28,621 nt of DNA, from assembly GCA_002382445.1 (NCBI GenBank), contig DGAQ01000043.1, positions 16,172 through 44,792 of the forward strand, given 5' to 3'. The notes under the pieces were generated by a model. That model saw only the letters and a list, made by a program, of their open reading frames with translations. It searched no databases and was not told where the DNA came from. Below, piece by piece: positions 8,408-16,627 of this stretch. The position numbers and the translations under genes were made by a program. The stretch is from Porticoccaceae bacterium UBA4026 (GTDB lineage Bacteria; Pseudomonadota; Gammaproteobacteria; Pseudomonadales; Porticoccaceae). Position 1 is the stretch's first letter. Every line of letters begins with the position of its first letter.

Positions 8408-8490
8408 AATTATTGTTCAAGGTAAAATCGGAGTTTTAGTCTAACAAAATGCGATACTTTTTCACACAGGCAAAGGAATAAACCAGTCAT

Positions 8491-9552
8491 TTAATCAAAT
8501 AAGTTGAGTTGTAACCCTAAATCTTGCTGGCTAGTGTCAATAAACCGCACTCCCAAACCAATCAACCTTACCGGCCGATTCCCGCGCTCCCAAGCCTGAT
8601 AAAACAAATCTTCAAAGCTCTCCACAGGTAAGCCTTTGGTCATCTGACGTTCAACGGTGGTACTGGTGAAGTCATTAAATTTCAACTTGATGAATTGCTT
8701 AGTGACCAAATAATCACTGTCAACTCGGCGCAGACGACTGCGTAATTCAAGCAGTAGGTCTGCAATTTTTGGAACACAAACGGCCTCGCAGGGCAAATCA
8801 TCCATATAAGTATGCTCAACGCTAAGGGACTTGCGTCGGTTATTAGCATTAACTTGGCGATTATCTCTACCAAAACTTAAATCATGAAGGCGCTGTCCAA
8901 AAGTGCCGAATTTATCGACCAGCTCGATGAGAGATTTCTGCTGTAAATCGCCACAGGTTTTAATCCCCAACCGCTCAAGTTTTTCGTTAGTCACCTTGCC
9001 TACACCGAATATTCTCTTAACAGCCAGCGTTTTCAAAAAGCCGTCTACATTGTCGGGGGTAATAACAAATTGTCCATTGGGCTTATTTAAGTCACTGGCT
9101 ACTTTCGCCAAAAATTTATTAGGCGCAATACCTGCCGAGGCAGTAACCCCGACTTCCTCAGCAATCAATTTCCGTATTTGCTCAGCAATCATCGTAGCAC
9201 TACCTTGAAAATCACTGCAATCAGTAACATCCAGATAAGCCTCATCTAGGGATAAAGGCTCAACTTTATCGGTAAATCGGTAGAAAATTTGGCGTATTTG
9301 TTGGGCGGCTTCACGGTACTTAGCCATGGTCCCTGGAATGACGACAAGATCAGGGCATAACCTAAGGGCATGCGCTGTGGGCATCGCCGACCTAACGCCA
9401 AACCGGCGGGCTTTATAATTGCAGGTTGCTATCACCCCACGCCGATCCGATTTCCCACCGACAGCAACCGCCAAATGCCGGAGCGATGGGTCGTCACGCA
9501 TTTCGATAGCAGCGTAAAAACAATCACAGTCACAGTGAATGATTTTCTTCAA
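8491..9552 (-). CDS. dinB: DNA polymerase IV (Y-family translesion polymerase)
   Basis: Pol IV performs error-prone bypass of damaged templates. The 353-residue protein (E. coli 351) has the catalytic carboxylates D8 (in HCDCDCFYAAIEMRD) and D103/E104 (in PLSLDEAYLDVTD). Y13 occupies the steric-gate position (Phe in E. coli). Palm, fingers, thumb (GIAPNKFLAKVASDLNKPNGQ; FGVGKVTNEKLERLGI) and little finger follow, and the C-terminal QLNLFD matches a beta-clamp-binding motif. The start is TTG: the codon just before it is TAA, and any later start would remove D8. I see no LexA-type operator in the 63 bp upstream, so SOS control is not evident, and it may be read from the efflux genes upstream. 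The three cysteines around D8 are a small oddity. Confidence 0.96.
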   Translation of the reverse strand: MKKIIHCDCDCFYAAIEMRDDPSLRHLAVAVGGKSDRRGVIATCNYKARRFGVRSAMPTAHALRLCPDLVVIPGTMAKYREAAQQIRQIFYRFTDKVEPLSLDEAYLDVTDCSDFQGSATMIAEQIRKLIAEEVGVTASAGIAPNKFLAKVASDLNKPNGQFVITPDNVDGFLKTLAVKRIFGVGKVTNEKLERLGIKTCGDLQQKSLIELVDKFGTFGQRLHDLSFGRDNRQVNANNRRKSLSVEHTYMDDLPCEAVCVPKIADLLLELRSRLRRVDSDYLVTKQFIKLKFNDFTSTTVERQMTKGLPVESFEDLFYQAWERGNRPVRLIGLGVRFIDTSQQDLGLQLNLFD

Positions 9553-9615
9553 TTACAGGGCCTTTGTTATCTTTCTCAACCGATCAAAAATATGATAAGA
9601 CCCATGCATTGTTTA

Positions 9616-12600
9616 TCAGGGCGCCTCATCTTCAAACTGATGTTCAGCAACACGAAAACCGAAACGTTTAGAAAAAATACCCGGTAGTAGGAGCATTGCA
9701 GGCGTTAGCAATAGAGTCAGAATCGTGGAGAAAGCAAGTCCATTTACAATCGCACTTGCCAAAGGCTGCCACCAAGACGCAACCATGCCCCCGACAGTGT
9801 ATGTGCGATTGACAATATCGATGCTAATGCCGTTAGCAAGCGGCAGCAATCCAACAATAGTCGTCACAGTTGTCAGCATGACTGGTCTAAATCGTGATTT
9901 CGCAGCTGCCAAAACTGCTTCTGATGACGTTAATACGCTATTATTTCGTCGAAGATAGTTATAGGTATCAATCAATACGATATTATTGTTAACCACTATA
10001 CCTGCCAGAGCAACGATGCCAACACCAGTCAAAATCGTACTAAATGTGGCCTGGGAAATTATTAGCCCAAGTAAAACCCCAGCAGTGGACAGTACGACAG
10101 AGAAAAGAATCAGTCCTGCCTGGTAAAAACTATTAAACTGCATCACCAACATTATTAGCATTACCGACATAGCCAGTGAGAACGCTGTCGACAAAAAGGC
10201 CGCCGCACTGGCCTGCTCCTCATTGGCGCCCCGGAAACGCACTTTTACCGAAGAGTCGAAATTTTGTCGGTCTATCCAGGCACCAATTTCCTTGGTTTGA
10301 TTGTCCGCCAAATATCCATCTTCTGAATTCCCTAAAATTAGTACCGTTTCAAGCATGTCATATCGTTGAATGGCATCAATCCTAGGCTTCGCTACTCGTT
10401 GACTGAAGCTACTGATGGACACAGGGCCACTAGGTGTATTCACTCTTAAATTATCTATTGTCGCTAACTGACGATCCTGTTCCGGGTAACGTAGTCTAAT
10501 TTCAATTTCACCGTCTGCATCATCTGGTCGGAACTCACCAATGATGATACCACCAGTAACCATTTGTACCATATTACCTACATCGGCAACATTGACGCCA
10601 AGCATGGCGGCTCGAGCACGGTCGACCTCAACCTCCCACTGAATACCCGCCAAGGGCAGAGTGTCTTGAAGGTTTCTAATTCCCTCAACGTTGGTGTTAA
10701 TCCACTGCCGGATTTGCGTAACAGTTTTATACAGAGCCTGGCGATCTGTTGATGAAACCTGAATCTGAATGTCTTTACCTGTAGGGGGCCCAGTTTCCAT
10801 TTCTTTGCCGGTGACATAAATGCCCGGCAAGCCACTCACTCGATCTCTAATTTCCGCAAAGACTACATGACTGCCTGTTTCACGCTGCTCCCTAGGGAAG
10901 AGTTCCACTAAAAAAGAGCTTATTTTATCGCGACTCACATCTGTACCATACAAAATAGAACCGCTAGTACTGTAGGCATAGAGGCTATTTACACCTTCAA
11001 TCTTGGAGACAATTTCATGCACCTTGAGCGTGATTTCTCGCTGTTCATCAATAGATAAATTTCCCTGCGCTCTCACCTCTAATGTACCGTACTGGCTCTC
11101 TATTTGACCAAAGAACTCTTGGCCTGCGCCGAGCTTCCCGTAGGCAAAAAAGATCCCAACAATCACTAGCAGTGATGCCAGTATAAATTTAATCGGAGAC
11201 TTAATAATTCGAGTTAGAGCCTTCAAGTAAGCATCCAATAACGGCTGAAATAACGTTTTTGCCGACTCTTCTGATTGGTGGTCTTCGGGAAGTTTCTTCT
11301 CTTTACCGCGACGCCGAGCAAGAGCAATGCCTAAAGTAGGCGCAAAAATTAACGCATACATTAAAGACCATCCCAAAACGGCAAAGACCGTAATGGGTAA
11401 ATAGGACATGAAGTCACCTGAAACTCCTGGCCAGAATAACAGGGGCAAGAATGCGGCCAAAGTAGTACCCGTAGAGGCGATCACAGGAATCGCCATACGT
11501 TGCACAGCAGAAATATAGGCCTCGCGAGTGGAAAGCCCAGCCGCCGCCTTGGTACTCGCAAATTCCACCACTACAATAGCACCATCAATCAACATACCCA
11601 GTGACAGTAACAAACCAAACATCACCATAAAATTGAAGCTGTAGCCTAACGAATTGATAATAATGAGTGCGCCCAAGAGACAAAATGGAATACCAAACCC
11701 GACTAACAAACCAGACTTGACGCCTAAAGTAGCCACCACCAATATCAGCACTAAACACATCGCGGTGATGATATTGCCCTGCAATTCACTGACCATTTGA
11801 CTGGTCATCTCAGAACTATCAAAGGTATAACCGATCTCCATCTCAGCTGAAAAAAGATCTCGCGACTGCGCCACGGTTTCTCTAGTGGCTTCCACGGTCC
11901 TAATTAAGTTAGCGCTAAGACGCTTTCGAACATCAAGGGCAATCGTCTTTTTACCGTTAAGTAAACTATAGCCGTCAGGATCTTTAAAGGTACGACGAAC
12001 ATCGGCTACATCACCTAAAGTCACAACACCTTCTGAATTATTACGGATAGGTAACGCGCGAATATCGGCTGCTGTTTCGATCAATGCAGGCACATTAATA
12101 CCGAATCTGCCCTGTGCAGAATCCATCTCTCCCGCGGGAATCAGTAAGTTATTGACCCTTACCCCCTGAATGATCTCGTTAATTTTTAAGCCATATAGCT
12201 CTAGCCGAGAGGGATCGATAACGACATCGACAACCTCATCACGATGCCCCGATATATCCGCAGTTAAGACATCAGGGAGCATTTCCAACTGACGCTGATA
12301 GTATTTTGCTGCCGAATATAACTCTCTCTCAGTTACCTTTTCTCCAGAAAAAGTAACAATAATTGTCGGTTCAGGGCTGGGGCTGAGTTCATTAACAATC
12401 GGTTCTTTCGTGTCTAAAGGAAACTCTGCTTTCGCGCGATTGACAGCCTCGCGAACTTCAGCTACCGTCTTTTTAATATCTTCACCAACTTCAAATTCCG
12501 CGGTAATAATCACCACACTTTCTCGAGCAGTAGCTTTAATTTCATCTATCCCATCAAGTGTTTTCAACTCTTTTTCAATAGGTCCTATGAGTAATCTAGC

Positions 12601-12777
12601 ACCGTCTTCAGGAGAAATTCCATCATGCCGCACCATGACCATAACAACAGGCAGTGTAACGTTAGGGTTCATTTCCACCGGCATAGATATCCGCGACATG
12701 GCCCCCGCAACCAGGATAAGTAACATGATAGAGAGCGTTGCTCTAGTGTGATTCACTATAAGTCTTAGAAAATTCAT
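9616..12777 (-). CDS. Efflux RND transporter permease subunit (HAE-1/AcrB-like)
   Basis: A 1053-residue inner-membrane pump of the resistance-nodulation-division superfamily, expected to drive export of small molecules with the adaptor encoded upstream. It shows the family plan: an N-terminal transmembrane helix, a first periplasmic porter/docking half (about 35-335), six helices (about 336-545), a second porter half, and six final helices ending in LTPAMLLL. Porter signatures include GISPEDGARLLIGPIEKELK. The TM4 motif reads GMLIDGAIVVVEF, with D398 present but glycine (G399) where AcrB has its second aspartate. In TM10, N930 occupies the AcrB K940 position (GIVVNNNIVLID). Substrate is unknown, and no outer-membrane channel gene is adjacent. 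Seventeen bases separate it from the adaptor gene. Confidence 0.93.
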   Translation of the reverse strand: MNFLRLIVNHTRATLSIMLLILVAGAMSRISMPVEMNPNVTLPVVMVMVRHDGISPEDGARLLIGPIEKELKTLDGIDEIKATARESVVIITAEFEVGEDIKKTVAEVREAVNRAKAEFPLDTKEPIVNELSPSPEPTIIVTFSGEKVTERELYSAAKYYQRQLEMLPDVLTADISGHRDEVVDVVIDPSRLELYGLKINEIIQGVRVNNLLIPAGEMDSAQGRFGINVPALIETAADIRALPIRNNSEGVVTLGDVADVRRTFKDPDGYSLLNGKKTIALDVRKRLSANLIRTVEATRETVAQSRDLFSAEMEIGYTFDSSEMTSQMVSELQGNIITAMCLVLILVVATLGVKSGLLVGFGIPFCLLGALIIINSLGYSFNFMVMFGLLLSLGMLIDGAIVVVEFASTKAAAGLSTREAYISAVQRMAIPVIASTGTTLAAFLPLLFWPGVSGDFMSYLPITVFAVLGWSLMYALIFAPTLGIALARRRGKEKKLPEDHQSEESAKTLFQPLLDAYLKALTRIIKSPIKFILASLLVIVGIFFAYGKLGAGQEFFGQIESQYGTLEVRAQGNLSIDEQREITLKVHEIVSKIEGVNSLYAYSTSGSILYGTDVSRDKISSFLVELFPREQRETGSHVVFAEIRDRVSGLPGIYVTGKEMETGPPTGKDIQIQVSSTDRQALYKTVTQIRQWINTNVEGIRNLQDTLPLAGIQWEVEVDRARAAMLGVNVADVGNMVQMVTGGIIIGEFRPDDADGEIEIRLRYPEQDRQLATIDNLRVNTPSGPVSISSFSQRVAKPRIDAIQRYDMLETVLILGNSEDGYLADNQTKEIGAWIDRQNFDSSVKVRFRGANEEQASAAAFLSTAFSLAMSVMLIMLVMQFNSFYQAGLILFSVVLSTAGVLLGLIISQATFSTILTGVGIVALAGIVVNNNIVLIDTYNYLRRNNSVLTSSEAVLAAAKSRFRPVMLTTVTTIVGLLPLANGISIDIVNRTYTVGGMVASWWQPLASAIVNGLAFSTILTLLLTPAMLLLPGIFSKRFGFRVAEHQFEDEAP

Positions 12778-12794
12778 TAAATTGATATTCCGTC

Positions 12795-13859
12795 CTATGA
12801 GTTAGCTTCGTCAACGATAAAAGAAGGATCAACGCTTTCGCCGTCAATAATGTAATTTTGGCCTACCGTAATCACCGAGACCTCAGAGGGTAATCCTGAG
12901 ACCCAAAGCCCGTCACTTGCCTCCCCTAAGCTGGACACTTTTACCGAACCGACCAAATTCCCTTCCAGTAATACTCGCACCACGGTCTGTCCAAGGTCAT
13001 TAAGTAAGATACTGCTGGCGGGAATTAAATGCGCATTGACTCCTTTAAGACGTAGTTCTAGGCGCGACGAAAGACCCGCCCTTATTGACCGATCAACATT
13101 ACTGGCAGTCGTCTCCAAACGATAGTTGCGAGTCGTCGGGTTCGCTTCATAAGCTAAATAGACAACGGTGGCAGAGACTGTTCGGCCATCACCCAAGGTT
13201 GCTAAGGCTGAACTACCTATATCGATTCTATTAATGTCATGCTCACTGACGAGTGCAGTTACTTTTATGGGATGTAGCTCAACAACTGAGGCGCATAGGC
13301 TGCCCACAAAAACATAGTCTCCCACCTCTACGGGTCTATTTTCAACAATGCCGGCGAATGGCGCAGTCACCTGCAGGTTATTCACATTGAGTTGCGCGCT
13401 CTTAAGGTTAGTTCTAGCTGTTGCGAGCCTCGCCTTAGCCTGAGAAATCGCCAAATCAGATTGATAACCCCCCGTTTTAAGAGTCAAGGCCCCTTGATAT
13501 GTTATTTCCGATTGTTCGAAATTTGCCTTCGATTGATCTAAACGCAAATATCGATCCTCTGCGTTTATTTGGCATATCGCATCACCCTCATTGACCAAAG
13601 CGCCCTCCTCTACCAATACCTTGGAAATCTGACCGGCAACCTGTGCCAAGACATTAACAGTTCTATTTGACTCTGTGTGGGCTCTCAGAGTTAGTTTAGG
13701 CAGGTAGAGTTGCTCAGAATATTGAGTCACCTGGACGACAGTCAGTGGAGCTGGAGTCATAGATGCTGTAGGGGACTCGGAGGAGGTCAAGAATCCACTT
13801 CCAAACCAAACGATAAGGGAGGTGACAAAAATTGCTGCTAAGCGAACATTGTTATTCAA
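12795..13859 (-). CDS. Efflux RND periplasmic adaptor (membrane fusion protein)
   Basis: The adaptor bridges the inner-membrane permease and an outer-membrane channel. From the chosen start it has 354 residues. A single N-terminal membrane segment (VRLAAIFVTSLIVWFGSGFL) lacks a lipobox, so it is anchored by the helix. The first lipoyl half-motif is VLAQVAGQISKVLVEEGALV followed by EGD. An alpha-helical hairpin of about 90 residues follows (SKANFEQSEITYQGALTL to SAQLNVNNLQV). The second lipoyl half is VTAPFAGIVENRPVEVGDYV, then beta-barrel and membrane-proximal domains. The frame is open to a TTG at 13880, but the TTG at 13859 has AGAAAAGGA six bases upstream and is preferred. It is the first gene of a minus-strand unit with the permease. 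No regulator gene is adjacent. Confidence 0.92.
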   Translation of the reverse strand: MNNNVRLAAIFVTSLIVWFGSGFLTSSESPTASMTPAPLTVVQVTQYSEQLYLPKLTLRAHTESNRTVNVLAQVAGQISKVLVEEGALVNEGDAICQINAEDRYLRLDQSKANFEQSEITYQGALTLKTGGYQSDLAISQAKARLATARTNLKSAQLNVNNLQVTAPFAGIVENRPVEVGDYVFVGSLCASVVELHPIKVTALVSEHDINRIDIGSSALATLGDGRTVSATVVYLAYEANPTTRNYRLETTASNVDRSIRAGLSSRLELRLKGVNAHLIPASSILLNDLGQTVVRVLLEGNLVGSVKVSSLGEASDGLWVSGLPSEVSVITVGQNYIIDGESVDPSFIVDEANS

Positions 13860-14395
13860 AATAATTCCTTTTCTAATCAAATAAGGTGAGTGACGCTTAA
13901 AATAAGTCTAATCACTATAACTTTTATGTTGGGGTAAAACGCTCAAAATCAAGGTTACTCCCAGTAACCACTTAAGGTCTCCACCTCACTATTATCGGTG
14001 TCCCTATCGATCTATACAAGAATAGCTGTTGACTAGATAGTTTCGCTACCAAGCGCTTTTATCTCGCTACCAACAAATTGAGCCAATTTTTATACCTTGG
14101 TCACTAACATTTGGGCCTAATACAGCAATCATGGTCGGCGTTAAATGAGTACGCTTGCAAAAAAATTCGCCTAATTACCAACACAATTCTGTATTTTATG
14201 CGCTTAGTTAATGATGATAATTCAATGGTATTTATCCATATAGTGAATCGACCCAACTCTAGCCTCTTTTCACTTCCCCTGTATGAGTGTTAATTGAGCT
14301 ACTTTTTATCGCTTCAATTCGATATAGCTATGAAAAATAGGTCTTTTTGAATATTTTTTTGATAGACTGCGCGTTCAAAAATAAAGGGGTTTTAC
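13860..14395 (+). other. Non-coding divergent intergenic region between the efflux genes and hppA
   Basis: This AT-rich stretch of about 540 bp separates the divergent adaptor and hppA genes and must hold promoters for both. I see one clear element, a perfect inverted repeat near 13953-13969. The rest contains no tRNA-like or riboswitch-like structure that I can recognise. A 60-codon plus-strand frame at 14111-14293 has no ribosome-binding site or recognisable protein. AAGGGG about eight bases before the hppA ATG is a good Shine-Dalgarno. I could not assign -35/-10 pairs with acceptable spacing for either gene. Confidence 0.6.
13953..13969. promoter_or_regulatory. Perfect inverted repeat, candidate operator upstream of the efflux genes
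   Basis: GGTTACT-CCC-AGTAACC is a perfect 7-bp inverted repeat with a 3-bp centre. It lies about 95-110 bp before the adaptor start, where a promoter and operator would be expected. The symmetry and 17-bp size suit a dimeric repressor site of the TetR or MarR type, although no regulator gene is nearby. It could also form a small RNA hairpin; it has no T-run to make it a terminator. Confidence 0.4.
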
Positions 14396-16426
14396 ATGAA
14401 TAGTCCACTACTTCCACCGCTGTTGGGCCTTTTTGGCATGATCGCAGCATTTATTGTTTACCTTTTGGTGATGAAATATCCCGATGGTGAAGATAAGGTC
14501 AAAAAGATCGGCGACCAAATTCATAGCGGCGCACTTGCTTTTATGAAGACAGAATACAAATACCTACTCGCTTTTATTAGCGTTCTTGTTGTGCTTGCAT
14601 ACTTATTCCTAGGTACCGAAACAGCTATTGCAGTTGTAGTTGGCGCAGCATGCTCATCGCTAGCAGGCTTTATTGGAATGTACGCTGCAACTAAAGCAAA
14701 TGTTAGAACTGCTACAGCTGCCCAACGGGATGGTGCCGCTGCTGCTCTATCAGTATCTTTTTATGGTGGTTCTGTGATGGGACTATGTGTCGCCTCGCTC
14801 GGCCTAATAGGCTTAGGCGGTTTATATTATTTTTATGCAGCTAACGGAGCCTCCCACGTTCATGCCTTAGAGGGCTTTGGAATGGGCGCCTCAGTGGTCG
14901 CTTTATTCTCTAGAGTTGGTGGCGGAATCTTCACTAAGAGCGCTGATGTTGGCGCTGATTTAGTAGGTAAGATAGAAGCTGGAATTCCAGAAGATGACCC
15001 AAGAAATCCAGGAGTGATCGCTGACAATGTGGGCGATAACGTGGGTGATGTTGCAGGTATGGGTTCTGATATTTTCGAATCTTACTGTGGAGCGATGATC
15101 GCTTCAATCGCTATTGCCTACACTATCAGTTCATCAAATTCAGAAAATCTAATGTTTCTTCCGCTAGGCCTCGCTTCTGTTGGCTTAATAGCCTCTATTC
15201 TCGGGATCTTTATCGTCAAGCTTCAATCAGGTAAGGCACCTGCTAGCGCCCTTAGATCTGGAACTTTATTGGCACCTGTCATCTTTATAGTAATGGCCTA
15301 CTTCCTAATTCAATCTATGGGGAATATACCCATGGGTGTCTTGTGGTGTGTTGTTTCTGGGGCTGTAGGCGGTGTGTTGATCGGCTTGATCACTGAATAT
15401 TATACCGGTGGAAAGCCAGTTAAAGAGATTGCTGAGTCGGGTGAAACTGGTCCAGCAACAGTTATGATCTCTGGGTTAGCTGTTGGAATGCAATCAGTCG
15501 TTATTCCAATTATCATTCTTGCAACTATTATTCTCGTGTCTACTTCAATAGCGAGCGGTGCAGGTATCCCTGGCGTATATGGAGTTGGCATTGCAGCGGT
15601 CGGCATGCTCTCCACAGTTGGGATTACCATGGCAATTGATGCCTACGGTCCAGTTGCTGACAACGCTGGTGGCATCGCTGAAATGGCAGGTATGGGAAAA
15701 GAAGTGAGAGATATTACAGATTCACTTGATGAGCTAGGCAATACAACTGCCGCGATTGGGAAAGGCTTTGCCATTGGTGCAGCCGCTCTAGCAGCTCTAG
15801 CGATAATCTCTGCATATTCAGCGCAAGTTTCGCTGATGTATGGAGACGCTTTCTCGCTTTCTCTGACCGACCCTATGGTTCTTGCAGGAATGTTTATTGG
15901 TATCTGTATTCCATTTTTAATATCATCCATAACCATGAAAGCAGTGGGTGACGCTGCCTTTGAAATGATTAATGAAATTAGAAGACAATTTAGAGAAATC
16001 CCTGGGTTAATGGAAGGTACTGCCGATCCAGATTCTGAAAAATGTGTCGAAATTGCAACCGAAGCGGCGCTAAAGAAAATGATGCTGCCAGGTATTATAG
16101 CGGTCGCTATGCCAGCCGTGGTTGGATTTGGCTTAGGTGCAATAGCTCTAGGAGGCATGCTGGCTGGAGGTCTTTTGGGCTGTGTGGCATTGGCTCTATT
16201 CATGGCTAACGCCGGCGGCGCGTGGGACAACGCTAAAAAGTATGTTGAAAAAGGCAACCTAGGCGGTAAGGGCTCCGATACTCATGCAGCGGTTGTTGTT
16301 GGAGATACCGTTGGAGATCCATTCAAGGACACCTCAGGACCAGCGATGAATATTTTAATTAATGTTATGGCGATGGTGAGTCTTGTTATCTCAGGACTAC
16401 TTCCCCTCAACGGAATATTCTTTTAA
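14396..16426 (+). CDS. hppA: Membrane-bound K+-dependent cation-pumping pyrophosphatase (HppA family)
   Basis: This integral membrane protein of 676 residues, with about 16 hydrophobic segments, hydrolyses pyrophosphate to phosphate and uses the energy to pump H+ or Na+ out of the cytoplasm. The PPi/Mg site motifs are present: DVGADLVGKIEAGIPEDDPR near 184-203, DNVGDNVGDVAGMGSD near 210-225, and the C-terminal GDTVGDPFKDTSGP. The monovalent-cation signature reads GNTTAAIGKGFAIG: A452 and G455 occupy the positions that are Lys and Thr in K+-independent enzymes, so it should be K+-dependent. E228 in DIFESYCGA sits where the Thermotoga Na+-pumping enzyme has its gating glutamate, which points to Na+ (or Na+/H+) transport. 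It is a single gene with its own terminator. Confidence 0.96.
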   Translation: MNSPLLPPLLGLFGMIAAFIVYLLVMKYPDGEDKVKKIGDQIHSGALAFMKTEYKYLLAFISVLVVLAYLFLGTETAIAVVVGAACSSLAGFIGMYAATKANVRTATAAQRDGAAAALSVSFYGGSVMGLCVASLGLIGLGGLYYFYAANGASHVHALEGFGMGASVVALFSRVGGGIFTKSADVGADLVGKIEAGIPEDDPRNPGVIADNVGDNVGDVAGMGSDIFESYCGAMIASIAIAYTISSSNSENLMFLPLGLASVGLIASILGIFIVKLQSGKAPASALRSGTLLAPVIFIVMAYFLIQSMGNIPMGVLWCVVSGAVGGVLIGLITEYYTGGKPVKEIAESGETGPATVMISGLAVGMQSVVIPIIILATIILVSTSIASGAGIPGVYGVGIAAVGMLSTVGITMAIDAYGPVADNAGGIAEMAGMGKEVRDITDSLDELGNTTAAIGKGFAIGAAALAALAIISAYSAQVSLMYGDAFSLSLTDPMVLAGMFIGICIPFLISSITMKAVGDAAFEMINEIRRQFREIPGLMEGTADPDSEKCVEIATEAALKKMMLPGIIAVAMPAVVGFGLGAIALGGMLAGGLLGCVALALFMANAGGAWDNAKKYVEKGNLGGKGSDTHAAVVVGDTVGDPFKDTSGPAMNILINVMAMVSLVISGLLPLNGIFF

Positions 16427-16445
16427 GTATCTGTAAATCCGACTG

Positions 16446-16480
16446 ACCCAGAGAGTCATTTTCTCTCTGGGTTTGTTTCT
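16446..16480 (+). terminator. Rho-independent terminator of hppA
   Basis: A 10-bp perfect stem (ACCCAGAGAG at 16446-16455 pairing with CTCTCTGGGT at 16463-16472), with a 7-base loop, is followed by TTGTTTCT. It starts about 20 bases after the hppA stop, the usual place for its terminator. Confidence 0.85.
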
Positions 16481-16576
16481 CAGAATACTCTAAGACCTAA
16501 AGCGTAGTTGATATCGATAGTCTGGGAAAAATGTTAAAAATCGATTAGACTTGGCCGCAATCTTTGCTGGTACGCT

Positions 16577-16616
16577 AGTACTAAAAACCCCAGCAAATGC
16601 TGGGGTTTTTAGTACT
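16577..16616. terminator. Perfect inverted repeat, bidirectional terminator between hppA and rpoS
   Basis: AGTACTAAAAACCCCAGCA (16577-16595) is the exact reverse complement of 16598-16616, giving a 19-bp palindrome around AA. The core is a G+C hairpin (CCCCAGCA/TGCTGGGG) flanked by five A on one side and five T on the other, so it can terminate on either strand. It ends 11 bases beyond the rpoS stop and most likely terminates rpoS; for hppA it would be a second back-up site. Confidence 0.88.
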
Positions 16617-16627
16617 GCTACTCTATC

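Noticed and set aside
8406..8416. Palindrome ACAAT-T-ATTGT at the start of the small gene
   Set aside because: Five-base arms in an AT-rich leader are expected by chance, and there is no second copy nearby.
9553..9615. LexA (SOS) operator upstream of dinB
   Set aside because: I looked for the CTGT-N8-ACAG pattern on both strands of this gap and did not find it.
14111..14293. 60-codon plus-strand frame upstream of hppA
   Set aside because: It has no Shine-Dalgarno, no recognisable protein features and an AT-rich random-looking composition. It lies in a region that must contain divergent promoters.
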